Below the pieces are notes generated by a model. The model was not told the DNA's origin. It made no database searches and saw only the letters and a list, made by a program, of their open reading frames with translations. The translations under genes were made by a program, and so were the position numbers. A stretch of DNA of 59,482 nt from Acidobacteriota bacterium (GTDB taxonomy: Bacteria > Acidobacteriota > Terriglobia > Terriglobales > Acidobacteriaceae), in contig JAJZVX010000022.1 in the NCBI GenBank assembly GCA_021846985.1, positions 1 to 59,482 on the forward strand, given 5' to 3'. Below are positions 7,666-18,276 of the stretch, piece by piece. Position 1 is the stretch's first letter, and each line of letters opens with the position of its first letter.

Positions 7666-8424
7666 GTGAACAATCAGGCAGCGATTCGCATACTCATGGT
7701 GGACGACGAGCCGGCCATACGCAGGGCGTTGCGTGCGCCGCTTCTCGAACTCGGTTTCCATGTGGCGGAGGCTTCGCGCGGCGAGGAAGCCCTGCAGATG
7801 CTGCGCGCCGCGGTTTCCGACGTGGTTCTTCTGGACATTAACATGCCGGGGATTGGAGGCATTGAGACCTTGCGGCGGATTCGCGCGATAGCGCCGCGGC
7901 TGCCGGTGCTCATGCTCACCGTGCGCGATGGAGAAGAGGGGAAAGTGGAGGCGCTGGAACTGGGCGCGGACGACTACGTGACGAAACCCTTCAGTACGCG
8001 CGAGTTGATTGCGCGCATCCGGACCGCGGTGCGGCGCACGCGGGCGCCATTGCGGCCGGAGGACGCGCCCATCGAGATCGGAGAAATCCGGCTGGATCCG
8101 GCCAAGCGCATGGTGACCAAGCGCGGCGTGCAGGTGCATCTTACGCGCAAGGAGTTCGACATTCTGTATTGCCTGATGGCGCGGGCAGGGCGGGTGGTAA
8201 CCTATGCGCGGCTGCTGACGGCGGTGTGGGGAGCGGACTGCCGCGAAGAGGTGGAGTATCTGCGAACATTTATGCGTCAGTTACGCAAGAAGATTGAGGA
8301 CGATCCTTCGAACCCGGTGTATCTGCTAACAGACGTATATGTGGGTTACCGGTTCGCGGATGCGCAGATGCTGCAGGAGGAGCCGGAGGGGGCGGCGGGC
8401 GAAGCGGAAGCGCCGCAGCAGTAA
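7666..8424 (+). CDS. OmpR-family response regulator, KdpE-like
   Basis: 252 residues: a receiver domain with acidic pocket DDE (13-15), phosphoacceptor D57 in VVLLDINMPG and the conserved lysine in DYVTKPF, then a winged-helix DNA-binding domain (VHLTRKEFDILYCLMARAGRVVTYARLL, ending VYVGYRFAD). A Gly/Glu/Ala-rich tail of about 20 residues is extra. GTG 7666 follows the kinase stop by two nucleotides and has GAAGAGG in front; GTG 7660 would overlap the kinase stop. It is the expected partner of the KdpD-like kinase. The direct-repeat boxes at 167, 5838 and 5900 resemble E. coli KdpE sites, so this protein is the best candidate to bind them. Confidence 0.92.
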   Translation: MNNQAAIRILMVDDEPAIRRALRAPLLELGFHVAEASRGEEALQMLRAAVSDVVLLDINMPGIGGIETLRRIRAIAPRLPVLMLTVRDGEEGKVEALELGADDYVTKPFSTRELIARIRTAVRRTRAPLRPEDAPIEIGEIRLDPAKRMVTKRGVQVHLTRKEFDILYCLMARAGRVVTYARLLTAVWGADCREEVEYLRTFMRQLRKKIEDDPSNPVYLLTDVYVGYRFADAQMLQEEPEGAAGEAEAPQQ

Positions 8425-8469
8425 GCGCAGGGGCGAGGCGCTCACTGCTGGAAGCGGGATGCAAGAGTC

Positions 8470-9018
8470 CTACTCGTCGTAGTGGAGAAGGCTGAAGACG
8501 TCGAGGCCGTGAAAGCGGTTGCGTCCCTTGAGGAAGTCGAGCTCGACGGCGAAGGCGAGGCCCGCGATGTCGCCGCCGAGCTGCTGAACGAGTTTCACGG
8601 TGGCTTCCATGGTGCCGCCGGTGGCGAGCAGGTCGTCGACGAGGACGACGCGCTGGCCGCGCTGCATGGCGTCGAGATGGATTTCGAGGGTGTCGGTGCC
8701 ATACTCGAGGTCATAGCTGACGCGGGCCACGGGAGCGGGGAGCTTGCGGGGCTTGCGCACGGGGACGAAGCCGGCGTTGAGGCGGTAGGCAAGGGCGGGG
8801 CCGAAGATGAAGCCGCGCGCTTCGATGCCGAGGACGAGATCGATTTTGCTGTCGATGTAGTGCGCGGCGAGGGCATCGATCATGGCGCGAAAGCCGGCCT
8901 TGTCTTTGAGGAGCGTGGTGATGTCGTAGAAGAGGATGCCGGGTTTGGGAAAGTCGGGCACGGTGCGCACCATGGCTTTGAGGGCGGCGACATCGACGGG
9001 CTTGGCAGCTTCGGACAT
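8470..9018 (-). CDS. apt: Adenine phosphoribosyltransferase
   Basis: 182 residues, full length for the family. It salvages adenine: adenine plus PRPP gives AMP and pyrophosphate, in the cytoplasm. [18 protein letters not shown] is the Apt N-terminal signature, [14 protein letters not shown] the PPi loop, and [17 protein letters not shown] the PRPP-binding motif (two Asp followed by the ATGGT loop). The ribosome site GGAAGG lies 12 nt before ATG 9018, which is far but the only candidate. It is convergent with the response regulator. It follows acyP on the same strand with a 156-bp gap. Confidence 0.97.
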   Translation of the reverse strand: MSEAAKPVDVAALKAMVRTVPDFPKPGILFYDITTLLKDKAGFRAMIDALAAHYIDSKIDLVLGIEARGFIFGPALAYRLNAGFVPVRKPRKLPAPVARVSYDLEYGTDTLEIHLDAMQRGQRVVLVDDLLATGGTMEATVKLVQQLGGDIAGLAFAVELDFLKGRNRFHGLDVFSLLHYDE

Positions 9019-9174
9019 GAGTTCGAGATCCTTCCTGAATCGGTGAGGGTGGCCGGCAGGAGCGGGAAGAGAAACGCGCGTTGATGCGGTTCGTCTTCCT
9101 TGTGCGGCTGACAGCCTCCAGCTTACCGCGGGAGATGCGGGATTGTCAGGGGGGCGGGGCGGCGGGGCGTACGG

Positions 9175-9456
9175 CTACCAGGCGCCGTCGATGCGGAAGG
9201 AGGTGAGACCGGCGGCCTCGCGGTCGTCGAGGTAGTGCTCGACGAGCCGGTCGACGCGGGCGCCGCGGGGGCCGCGGCGGAGACTGGAGCGGAGTTCGGC
9301 GAGGTCTTCGGCGGAGCCGGAGGCGACCACTTCGACATCGCCGTCTTCCGTGTTGCGGACCCAGCCGCGGAGATCGAGCTCGCCGGCCTCGCGCTGCACG
9401 AACCAGCGGAATCCGACGCCCTGGACGCGGCCCTGAATGAGGAAGTGGAGAACCAT
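9175..9456 (-). CDS. acyP: Acylphosphatase
   Basis: 93 residues, the usual size of this alpha/beta sandwich, hydrolysing carboxyl-phosphate bonds of acyl phosphates. The signature GRVQGVGFRWFVQREA carries the phosphate-binding loop and catalytic Arg, and GWVRNTEDGDVEVVASG carries the catalytic Asn. ATG 9456 is chosen because the family begins about seven residues before GxVQGVGFR; an upstream open extension of 69 residues is low-complexity Pro/Arg/Ser. It lies 225 bp downstream of ilvC on the same strand. Confidence 0.95.
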   Translation of the reverse strand: MVLHFLIQGRVQGVGFRWFVQREAGELDLRGWVRNTEDGDVEVVASGSAEDLAELRSSLRRGPRGARVDRLVEHYLDDREAAGLTSFRIDGAW

Positions 9457-9681
9457 GGTTAGCAGTGTTGCAGATGAAGGGGCGGGGCGCAACCGGGCGG
9501 GGATGCGGTACGCGGTGCAGGCGTTTCTGGATGCGCACGGAGAGGCGCTTGTCGCCGCTTTTCGTGCCGGGAGGCGGAGAAGCGGAAGCGGCGGGGGAGT
9601 AGGGCGGTGTCTATCGAGATTGCTGTATCCCAGGTTTGGAAATCCGGACCTGGGACACAACAAACTTGCAGCAACGAAGCA

Positions 9682-10788
<1,107 letters not shown>

Positions 10789-10836
10789 TTAGTTCTTCCC
10801 TTGAAGCAAAAGGCAATGCAAGCATGGGAGAGGCGG

Positions 10837-11412
10837 CTATTGGGGCAGGGCCGGAGCGTCTTCGTCGACGGGGCGCGGCTCCTCGGATTCGTTTGCGGGG
10901 ACGGACATGGCGCGGACGACGCTGGAGACGTGATGACTGCGGCGCATGGTCATTTTACCGCTGCGGCACAGTTCGAGGATGCAGCAGTCGGAAGCGCGAA
11001 GGATCTCGATAAGGCCCTCGATCTTGCTCTCGACGCCGGTCATTTCGATCATGAGAGACTCGGCGGTGAGGTCGACGATGCGCGCGCGGAAGACCTCGAC
11101 GAGCTCGAAAATCTGTGAGCGCAATTCCTTGGTGACGGCAACCTTGATGAGAGCCAGTTCGCGGGTGACGTTGGGCGCCTGGGCTATATCGTCCACATCG
11201 ACAACATTTTCCAGTTTGAAGAGCGAGGCGCGGATGCGGTGACCGGCCTCTGCGGAGGCTTCGCAGACGATCGTCATGCGGGAGAGGCCATCCCGTTCGC
11301 TGCGGCCGACGGTGAGCGAGGTGATGTTGATGTTAAGGCGGCGGAAGAGCGAAGCGACGCGGGTGAGCACGCCGGGCTTGTCGTCAACGTAGGCGATAAA
11401 TGTGTGCAACAT
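10837..11412 (-). CDS. ilvN: Acetolactate synthase small (regulatory) subunit
   Basis: 191 residues, comparable to IlvH-type subunits. The N-terminal ACT domain begins TFIAYVDDKPGVLTRVASLFRRLNINITSLTVG, with the Gly and Asn positions that bind valine. The C-terminal ALS_ss domain includes RELALIKVA and FRARIVDLTAESLMIEMTG. It activates the catalytic subunit and confers end-product inhibition. The gene lies 129 bp downstream of ilvB, and the C-terminal tail (about 20 residues, Glu/Pro-rich) is variable. Confidence 0.96.
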   Translation of the reverse strand: MLHTFIAYVDDKPGVLTRVASLFRRLNINITSLTVGRSERDGLSRMTIVCEASAEAGHRIRASLFKLENVVDVDDIAQAPNVTRELALIKVAVTKELRSQIFELVEVFRARIVDLTAESLMIEMTGVESKIEGLIEILRASDCCILELCRSGKMTMRRSHHVSSVVRAMSVPANESEEPRPVDEDAPALPQ

Positions 11413-11541
11413 AAATGCTAGCTCCTAGCCATTAGCTGATACGGCGGTGATAATTGCTTCCCGTCTTTCAGTTGCCCAAGCGGTACGAAGCGGTCGGAAA
11501 CAAGCCAAGGGCGAAAGGCGAAAGACGGGGAGTTTCCATTT

Positions 11542-13308
11542 TTACTTGTTGCCAGCAGGCTTATCGAGTGGTTTTTTGCCGGGGCGGCGGATCATCTCGT
11601 GGAGCGCGTTGCCGGCCGGGATCATGGGGTAGACGGCGTCTTCTTTTTCGACGTGAATGTTGAGGAGGAAGGCGCCTTTGGCAGCGCGGGCCACGGCCAC
11701 GGCCTGGTCAAGCTCTGTGCGGGTGCGGACAGTGCGGCCGGGCAGGCCGTGGGCATCGGCGAGCTTGACGAAGTCGGGGCTGACGAGCGGCGTGGCCTCG
11801 TAGTTGCGTTCGTAGAAGAACTCCTGCCACTGGCGGACCATGCCGAGGTAGCCATTGTTGACGATGGCGATGTTGACCTTGAGGCCTTCCTGGACGATGG
11901 TGGCCAGTTCGGCCGCGGTCATCTGGAAGCCGCCGTCGCCGGCGATCACCCAGACCTCTTTGTCGGGGCAGGCGGTTTTGGCGCCAATGGCGGCGGGCAG
12001 GCCAAATCCCATGGTTCCGAGGCCGCCGGAGGTGATGAGCGTGCGCGGGCGTTCGTGGTGGAAGTACTGCGCCTCCCACATCTGGTGCTGTCCGACATCG
12101 GTGACGATGATGGCGTCGCCTCCGGTGATGTGCCAGAGGTCGTGCATGACGTGGGCGGCGTAGAGGTGGCCGGAGTCGGGCAGATTTTTGATGTCGTGGA
12201 CGGCGACGGCTCCCTTGCTGGCTTCGATGGTTTTGAGCCATGCGGCGCCGTTGCGGGTGGCCACGCGGGGAAGCAACTGATCGAGGACTTGCGCGAGGTC
12301 GCCGACGAGGGCCACATCGACCTTGATGTTCTTGTTGATCTCTGAAGGGTCAACCTCGATGTGAATTTTTTTGGCCTTGAGGGCATAGGTGGCGGTGGCG
12401 CCGGTGACGCGGTCGTCGAAGCGCATGCCGCAGGCGATGAGCAGGTCGGCATCCTGAATGGCGTGGTTGACCCAGGATTCGCCATGCATGCCCATCATGC
12501 CGATGTTGAGGGAGTGGGAAGCGGGAAAGCCGCCGAGGCCGAGCAGCGTGAGGGCCACGGGAATCTGGGCGCGTTCGGCAAGCGAGAGGAGCTGTTCGCC
12601 GGCCCCGGACTCGATCACGCCGTGCCCGGCGAGGATCACGGGGCGCTGGGCGTTGCGAATCAGCTCAGCGGCCTGGTCGAGGGCAGAGACTTCCACCCGG
12701 CGCATGGGGTGGGGGCGATGAGGCGGCGGCGCGGCCGCGGCAAAATCGAAGATGGCCGTGCCCTGCTGCGCATCCTTGGTAATGTCAACCAACACAGGGC
12801 CGGGACGCGCGGAGCGGGCGATCTGGAAGGCATGGCGGATGGCAGGGGCAATGTCCTCGGGCCGGCTGACGAGGAAGTTGTGCTTTGTAACGGGCAGAGT
12901 AATGCCGGTGATGTCCACCTCCTGGAATGCGTCGGTGCCGAGCACTTTTGAGGAGACGTTGCCGGTGATGCAGACGATGGGGATGGAGTCGAGCATGGCG
13001 GTGGCGATGCCTGTGACGAGGTTGGTGGCGCCGGGGCCGCTGGTGGCCATGGCGACGCCGACCTTGCCGGAAGCGCGGGCATAGCCATCGGCCATGTGCG
13101 CGGCGCCCTGCTCGTGACGGACGAGGGTGTGGTGGATGGGGAACTTGCGCAGCGCATCATAGACGGGGAGGATGGCTCCGCCGGGATAGCCGAAGACGTC
13201 GGTGACGCCCTCGCCGTAGAGGGTGGCCCATACGATCTCCGCGCCAGTGAGCCGGGTGGGGGTGGTGAGATGAGCGTTGGCGGCTTGGGTGGTTGCGTGG
13301 GTTCCCAT
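11542..13308 (-). CDS. ilvB: Acetolactate synthase large (catalytic) subunit
   Basis: 588 residues, full length. It condenses two pyruvates, or pyruvate and 2-oxobutyrate, using TPP, FAD and Mg2+. Landmarks are the N-terminal GYPGGAILPVYDAL and VRHEQGAAHMADGYARASG with the catalytic Glu, the central FAD-binding region, and the C-terminal TPP motif GDGGFQMTAAELATIVQEGL followed by NNGYLGMVRQWQ. ATG 13308 is preceded by AAAGGAG. It shares the strand and pathway with leuABCD upstream and ilvNC downstream. No ilvD, ilvE or ilvA is visible in this window. Confidence 0.98.
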   Translation of the reverse strand: MGTHATTQAANAHLTTPTRLTGAEIVWATLYGEGVTDVFGYPGGAILPVYDALRKFPIHHTLVRHEQGAAHMADGYARASGKVGVAMATSGPGATNLVTGIATAMLDSIPIVCITGNVSSKVLGTDAFQEVDITGITLPVTKHNFLVSRPEDIAPAIRHAFQIARSARPGPVLVDITKDAQQGTAIFDFAAAAPPPHRPHPMRRVEVSALDQAAELIRNAQRPVILAGHGVIESGAGEQLLSLAERAQIPVALTLLGLGGFPASHSLNIGMMGMHGESWVNHAIQDADLLIACGMRFDDRVTGATATYALKAKKIHIEVDPSEINKNIKVDVALVGDLAQVLDQLLPRVATRNGAAWLKTIEASKGAVAVHDIKNLPDSGHLYAAHVMHDLWHITGGDAIIVTDVGQHQMWEAQYFHHERPRTLITSGGLGTMGFGLPAAIGAKTACPDKEVWVIAGDGGFQMTAAELATIVQEGLKVNIAIVNNGYLGMVRQWQEFFYERNYEATPLVSPDFVKLADAHGLPGRTVRTRTELDQAVAVARAAKGAFLLNIHVEKEDAVYPMIPAGNALHEMIRRPGKKPLDKPAGNK

Positions 13309-13453
13309 GAAAGACTCCTTTGAGCTTTTGGCTTGTCGGTTGCCGTTTCAGAGTGCTTTTTCTTTGCACCTGCGCGAACTTGTCGATTCGAGCCGCGATT
13401 TGCCGGCTCGGCTTTCGGTACCGGAGGCGAAACTAATCGCTAAAGGCCAAGAG

Positions 13454-14074
13454 CTAACAATTGCTTTTCGCCTTCAGCCATGCGGCCTGGTCGTGTTGTT
13501 TTTCAAAGGCATCGAGAGCGGCGGTGTGGCGGAGGGTGAGTCCAATGTCGTCGAGGCCCTCGATGAGGCAGTATTTGCGGAACGGATCGACTTCGAAGGA
13601 GGCCTTGAAGCCGGCGGCGTCGGTGACGGTTTGCTCCTGAAGCGAGACGGTGAGCTGATAGTTTGGGATGGTGCGCGCGTTGTGGAGCAGACGGGCCACC
13701 TCGTCTTCAGTGAGGCGGACGAGGAGGATGCCGTTTTTTTGCGCGTTGGAGAAGAAGATATCGGCAAAGGTGGGCGCGATGACCACGCGAAAGCCGTAGT
13801 CGGAGAGGGCCCATGCGGCGTGTTCGCGGCTTGATCCGCAGCCGAAATTTTTGCCGGCGATGAGAATCTGCGCGTCTTTGTACTGCGGGGCATTAAGCTC
13901 GAAGGCCGGGTCGGGCTCGCCGGCGGCGGTGCGGCGCCAGTCGAAGAAGAGAAAGTCGCCATAGCCGGTGCGCTCGATGCGCTTCAAAAACTGCTTTGGT
14001 ATGATCTGGTCCGTATCGACGTTGGCGCGGTCGAGGGGGACGGTCACGGAGGTGAGTGTGTGGAATGCTTGCAT
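13454..14074 (-). CDS. leuD: 3-isopropylmalate dehydratase small subunit
   Basis: 206 residues, usual length. With LeuC it isomerises 2-isopropylmalate to 3-isopropylmalate. ANVDTDQIIPKQFLK, GKNFGCGSSREHAAWAL and IAPTFADIFFSNAQKNGIL are diagnostic of the swivel domain. ATG 14074 overlaps the leuC stop by one base (TGATG), indicating translational coupling; an upstream open extension of 59 residues lies inside leuC in another frame and is not coding. ilvB begins 145 bp further on. Confidence 0.97.
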   Translation of the reverse strand: MQAFHTLTSVTVPLDRANVDTDQIIPKQFLKRIERTGYGDFLFFDWRRTAAGEPDPAFELNAPQYKDAQILIAGKNFGCGSSREHAAWALSDYGFRVVIAPTFADIFFSNAQKNGILLVRLTEDEVARLLHNARTIPNYQLTVSLQEQTVTDAAGFKASFEVDPFRKYCLIEGLDDIGLTLRHTAALDAFEKQHDQAAWLKAKSNC

Positions 14075-15531
14075 CAGGCCTGCCCTCCTTTGGCTGCGGA
14101 ATGAAGCGTGGGATTCTTGATGTTCCAGTTGCGGATGTCGACGAAGTGGCCGGCGATGGCGGCGGCGGCGGCCATTTCGGGCGAGACGAGGTGAGTGCGT
14201 CCGCCGCGTCCCTGGCGGCCCTCGAAGTTGCGGTTGGAGGTGGAGGCGCAACGCTCGCCAGGCTCAAGGATGTCGGGGTTCATGCCCAGGCACATGCTGC
14301 AGCCGGGCTCGCGCCAGTCGAAGCCGGCCTCGCGGAAGATGCGGTCGAGGCCCTCGGCCTCGGCTTGCGCCTTAACGGCCTGCGATCCGGGAACCACCAT
14401 GGCGCTGACGCGCGGGGCAACCTTGTATCCGGCGGCGATGCGCGCGGCGGCGCGCAGATCTTCGAGGCGGCCGTTGGTGCAGGAGCCGATGAAGACGCGA
14501 TCGACGGGAATGGCATCCAGCGGAGTTTTGGGCCGCAGGCCCATATACTCAAGGGCGCGCTCGAAGCCTTTGCGCTCGGTCTCGTTGGACGCCGATGCGG
14601 GGTCGGGAACGGTTGCGGTGACCGGCGCGACCATGCCGGGGCTGGTGCCCCAACTGACGTAAGGGGCAAGGGTGGCGGCATCGATGACCAGCTCGCGATC
14701 GAATTTGGCGCCTGGCTCGGTGGGGAGCTTTCTCCATTCGGCCACGGCGCGTTCCCACGCCTCGCCCTGAGGGCTGAAGCGGCGGCCCTTGAGGTAGGCA
14801 AAGGTGGTTTGGTCGGGAGCGATCATGCCGGCGCGGGCTCCGGCTTCGATGCTCATGTTGCAGACGGTCATGCGGCCTTCCATGGAGAGCGAGCGGATGG
14901 CGGAGCCGGCGTACTCGATGACGCAGCCGGTAGCGCCGTCGGTGCCGATTTTGCCAATGATGGCGAGAATGATGTCCTTGGCCGTGACGCCGAGCGGAAG
15001 CTCGCCCTCGACGGAGATGCGGAAGGTGTGGGGTTTCGACTGCGGCAGGGCCTGGGTGGCGAGGACGTGCTCAACCTCGCTGGTGCCGATGCCGAAGGCG
15101 AGCGCTCCGAAGGCGCCGTGCGTGGAGGTGTGCGAGTCGCCGCAGACGATGGTCATGCCGGGCTTGGTGAGGCCGAGCTCGGGACCGATGACGTGGACGA
15201 TGCCCTGGTCGCGCGAATCGACGTCGTACAGTTCGACACCGAAGTCGGCGCAGTTTTTGCGCAGGGTGGCGATCTGCGTGGCGGCGACCTGGTCGACGAT
15301 ATTAAGGCGTCCTTCCCTGGTGGTGGGCACGTTGTGATCGACGGTGGCCACGGTGCGGTCGGGGCGTCGGACCTTGCGGCCAGCCAGCCGCAGGCCCTCG
15401 AAGGCCTGCGGCGAGGTGACCTCGTGGACGAGCTGCATGTCTATATAGAGCAGGGTGGGCTCGCCCTTGGGTTCGGCGACCACGTGCTGCTCCCATACTT
15501 TTTCAAAGAGTGTTTTTGGCGCTGTGCTCAT
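14074..15531 (-). CDS. leuC: 3-isopropylmalate dehydratase large subunit
   Basis: 485 residues, the bacterial heterodimeric type. It belongs to the aconitase family and carries a [4Fe-4S] cluster. [38 protein letters not shown] and [13 protein letters not shown] supply the cluster cysteines. The protein ends KGGQA, and its stop shares a base with the leuD start. ATG 15531 follows AAAGGAATCC. The 119-bp spacer from leuB contains no obvious structure. Confidence 0.98.
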   Translation of the reverse strand: MSTAPKTLFEKVWEQHVVAEPKGEPTLLYIDMQLVHEVTSPQAFEGLRLAGRKVRRPDRTVATVDHNVPTTREGRLNIVDQVAATQIATLRKNCADFGVELYDVDSRDQGIVHVIGPELGLTKPGMTIVCGDSHTSTHGAFGALAFGIGTSEVEHVLATQALPQSKPHTFRISVEGELPLGVTAKDIILAIIGKIGTDGATGCVIEYAGSAIRSLSMEGRMTVCNMSIEAGARAGMIAPDQTTFAYLKGRRFSPQGEAWERAVAEWRKLPTEPGAKFDRELVIDAATLAPYVSWGTSPGMVAPVTATVPDPASASNETERKGFERALEYMGLRPKTPLDAIPVDRVFIGSCTNGRLEDLRAAARIAAGYKVAPRVSAMVVPGSQAVKAQAEAEGLDRIFREAGFDWREPGCSMCLGMNPDILEPGERCASTSNRNFEGRQGRGGRTHLVSPEMAAAAAIAGHFVDIRNWNIKNPTLHSAAKGGQA

Positions 15532-15650
15532 TGGATTCCTTTGGATTCAGCTTTTAGCTGTTATCTCGAAACTTCGGCATTGGGTATATTTGCGGCTCCA
15601 ACTCCCCCGGACTTCTTATCTTGCGGCGTTTTGCACCAGCAGGCCGCTCA

Positions 15651-16748
15651 TTAAGATCTGACAGCGGATAGCTGCGACTTCACGGTTTCGCGGACTTTGG
15701 CGCCCATCTCGGTGGTGGAGAGGACCTTGAGTCCGGTGGTGTCGCCGCGGGCCAGATCCGGGGTACGGAAACCCTGCTCCAGCGTTTTGCGGACGGCGGA
15801 TTCAACGGCCGCGGCCTCGGCTTCGAGGCCGGCGGAGTGACGGAGAATGAGCGCGGCGGTGAGGATGGCGCCGAGCGGATTGGCCAGGCCCTTGCCCGCG
15901 ATGTCGGGCGCGGAGCCGTGGACGGGTTCGTAGAGGTTGACCTTGCCGCCGATGGTGGCCGAGGGCAACATGCCGAGAGAGCCGGTGATGACGCCGGATT
16001 CGTCGCTGAGGATGTCGCCGAAGAGATTCTCGGTGACCACCACATCGAAGTCGCGGGGGCGGTTCATCAGGTGCATGGCCATGGCGTCGACGTATTGATG
16101 TTCGAGGGCGACAGTGGGGAATTCCATTGCAATTTCAGTGACTGTGGCGCGCCAGAGCTGGGAGACTTCGAGGACGTTGGCTTTGTCGACGCTGCAAACC
16201 TTGTTGCGGCGGCGGGAGGCAAGCTGGAAGGCGATGCGGGCGACGCGGGCGACTTCGTCGCGGGTGTAGCGCATGGTGTTCCAGGCTTCGCCGGCCGCGC
16301 GGTTCCACTCGCGAGGCTGGCCGAAGTAGAGGCCGCCGAGGAGCTCGCGGACAAAGAGGATGTCGGCGCCTTCGATGACTTCGGGGCGCAAGGGGCTGTT
16401 GACGGCAAGCTCTTTGAAGGCAAAGGCGGGGCGCAGATTGGCGAATCCGCCAAGCGCGGCGCGAATCTGCAGGAGGCCGGCCTCGGGACGTTTGCCGGGC
16501 GGGAGGGAGTTGAACTCGTTGCCGCCCACGGCGCCAAGGAGTACGGCATCCGATGCGAGGGCGGCGTTGAGGGTGTCGGCGGGCAGGGGCGTGCCGTCCT
16601 GCACAATGGCGACGCCGCCAATGCGCTTTGCGTCGAAGGTGAAGCTGTGGCCGCCCATCGCGGCGACTTCCTTGAGCACGGCGACTGCTTGGTTGGTGAC
16701 TTCAGGACCGATGCCGTCGCCGGCGGTGACGAGAATCTTGAGGTTCAT
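15651..16748 (-). CDS. leuB: 3-isopropylmalate dehydrogenase
   Basis: 365 residues. It oxidatively decarboxylates 3-isopropylmalate with NAD+. GDGIGPEV near the N-terminus, VGGNEFNSLPPGKRPEAGLLQIRAALG with substrate-binding arginines, the VRELLGGLYFG segment, NLFGDILSDESGVITGSLGMLPSA with metal-binding aspartates, and EPVHGSAPDIAGKGLANPLGAIL are all typical. ATG 16748 is chosen because MNLKILVTAGDGIGPE is the family N-terminus; 12 further open codons upstream are not needed. It lies 175 bp after leuA. Confidence 0.98.
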   Translation of the reverse strand: MNLKILVTAGDGIGPEVTNQAVAVLKEVAAMGGHSFTFDAKRIGGVAIVQDGTPLPADTLNAALASDAVLLGAVGGNEFNSLPPGKRPEAGLLQIRAALGGFANLRPAFAFKELAVNSPLRPEVIEGADILFVRELLGGLYFGQPREWNRAAGEAWNTMRYTRDEVARVARIAFQLASRRRNKVCSVDKANVLEVSQLWRATVTEIAMEFPTVALEHQYVDAMAMHLMNRPRDFDVVVTENLFGDILSDESGVITGSLGMLPSATIGGKVNLYEPVHGSAPDIAGKGLANPLGAILTAALILRHSAGLEAEAAAVESAVRKTLEQGFRTPDLARGDTTGLKVLSTTEMGAKVRETVKSQLSAVRS

Positions 16749-16923
16749 GCGCGCTCTTTCCAGTAGTTGGTGACCGGTTGTCAATGTGCCGTTGCTGTGC
16801 GTATCTCATGCCGCGGATACGACTATGCGGAGGCCGCGCCGTGGAGAACTGCAGCTCGACTGCGCGGCCGGGAATTTGTGAGCGGCTGAATGACTCCGGC
16901 TGGCGGCCGGGCAGCCGCGGGAA

Positions 16924-18120
16924 TCAATCCAGTTCGGCGACCGGCTCGCGGCGGCGCTCGCGAATGTGATCGGGGACAATACCGATCAGATCCTGATCGT
17001 AGATATTCTTTTTGCGGTCGGCCATGGCGACGAAGCGATAGTAAGTCTGCTGCAGCTCGTCGCGGCTGAGCGTGAAGCCGAGCTGTTCGAGTCTGTGGCG
17101 CAGGGCGGCGCGGCCGGAGTGCTTGCCGAGGACCAGATGCGTTCTGGCCACGCCCACCAGGGCGGGGGTCATGATCTCGTAACAGAGCGGGTTGGCCAGC
17201 ATGCCGTGCTGATGAATGCCGGATTCGTGGGCGAAGGCGTTGTCGCCCACGATCGCCTTGTTGGGCGAGGGGCGGAAGGTGATGATCTGGCCGAGCACCT
17301 GGCTGGTGGGATAGAGATTTTCAAGCTTGATGCCGGTTTGCACGCCGTAGCGGTCGCCGCGGACGTAAAGCGCGGCGGCGATCTCTTCAAGAGCCGCATT
17401 GCCGGCTCTTTCGCCAATGCCGTTGATGGTGCACTCGACCTGGCGGGCGCCGTTCTGAATGGCGGCCAGGGAGTTGGCGACGGCGAGGCCAAGATCGTCG
17501 TGGCAGTGCGAAGAGAGGATGACGTTCTCGGCGTCAATGGCCGGGATGCGCTCGCGAACCTCGGCGAACATGCGGCCGTATTCTTCAGGCGTCGTGTAGC
17601 CCACGGTGTCAGGCATGTTGATGGTGGTGGCGCCGGCTTCAACGGCGATGCGGATCATCTCGATCATGAAATCGCGATCGGAGCGGGTGGCATCCTCGGG
17701 CGAAAACTCCACATCGTCCACGAAGGAGCGGGCGAGGCGGACGGACTCTCCGGTCAGGTCGAGCGCCTGCTGGCGGCTGATCTTGAGCTTGTACTCGAGG
17801 TGCAGGTCGCTGGAGGCGAGGAAGACGTGAATGCGCGGGCGCTCGGCAAGCTGGATGGCGCGCGAGGCCATTTCGATGTCTTCCTGGCGGGCGCGGGCAA
17901 GCGAGGCGATGCGCGGCTTGCGAATGGCCTGGGTGATGGTGGAGATGGCTGCGAAGTCGCCCTCGGAGGCCATGGCGAAGCCGGCTTCGATGATGTCTAC
18001 GCCCAGATCCTCGAGGGCATGAGCCATGGTGAGCTTTTCCTGCGTGGTCATGGAACAGCCGGGCGATTGCTCGCCGTCGCGCAGGGTAGTGTCGAAGAAG
18101 AATACGTGGTTTGAGGTCAT
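16924..18120 (-). CDS. leuA: 2-isopropylmalate synthase, short form lacking the regulatory domain
   Basis: 398 residues. It condenses acetyl-CoA and 2-oxoisovalerate, the committing step of leucine synthesis. FFDTTLRDGEQSPGCSM is the HMGL-like signature and LSSHCHDDLGLAVANSLAA has the HxH metal site, followed by TINGIGERAGNAALEEI and HESGIHQHGML. The protein stops soon after DRKKNIYDQDLIGIV, where usual LeuA proteins (500 or more residues) continue into the C-terminal leucine-binding dimer domain. The 175-bp gap to leuB is too short to hide that domain by frameshift. ATG 18120 is preferred over a TTG 12 nt earlier. A homocitrate-synthase-like activity is the alternative, but the leuBCD context favours LeuA. 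Confidence 0.93.
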   Translation of the reverse strand: MTSNHVFFFDTTLRDGEQSPGCSMTTQEKLTMAHALEDLGVDIIEAGFAMASEGDFAAISTITQAIRKPRIASLARARQEDIEMASRAIQLAERPRIHVFLASSDLHLEYKLKISRQQALDLTGESVRLARSFVDDVEFSPEDATRSDRDFMIEMIRIAVEAGATTINMPDTVGYTTPEEYGRMFAEVRERIPAIDAENVILSSHCHDDLGLAVANSLAAIQNGARQVECTINGIGERAGNAALEEIAAALYVRGDRYGVQTGIKLENLYPTSQVLGQIITFRPSPNKAIVGDNAFAHESGIHQHGMLANPLCYEIMTPALVGVARTHLVLGKHSGRAALRHRLEQLGFTLSRDELQQTYYRFVAMADRKKNIYDQDLIGIVPDHIRERRREPVAELD

Positions 18121-18220
18121 GTATTTTTCCAATCAGGCGCCAGCGCCCGACTCTGAAAGGTCAGTTTCGCCGATGAGGCCAGTATAACGCAAAGTTATTC
18201 TTCTTGGGGTGTCGATAAGA

Positions 18221-18235
18221 TTCTGTTATACAGAA
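18221..18235. promoter_or_regulatory. LysR-type operator (T-N11-A) between leuA and lysR-type gene
   Basis: TTCTGTTATACAGAA is a perfect 5-bp inverted repeat (TTCTG/CAGAA, 5-nt spacer) containing T-N11-A, the canonical LysR-family box. It lies about 40 bp before the regulator start and about 100 bp before the leuA start. TATACT on the minus strand at 18186-18181 is a plausible leuA -10. A second half-site may exist further towards leuA but is not clear. Confidence 0.65.
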
Positions 18236-18276
18236 AATAGGGGTTGCGGCAGGTGTACAGCGCTCTTTGAGCGGGG

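Noticed and set aside
18121..18276. T-box or leader-peptide attenuator upstream of leuA
   Set aside because: No leucine-codon run, terminator hairpin or T-box sequence seen; only the LysR-type box and a -10.
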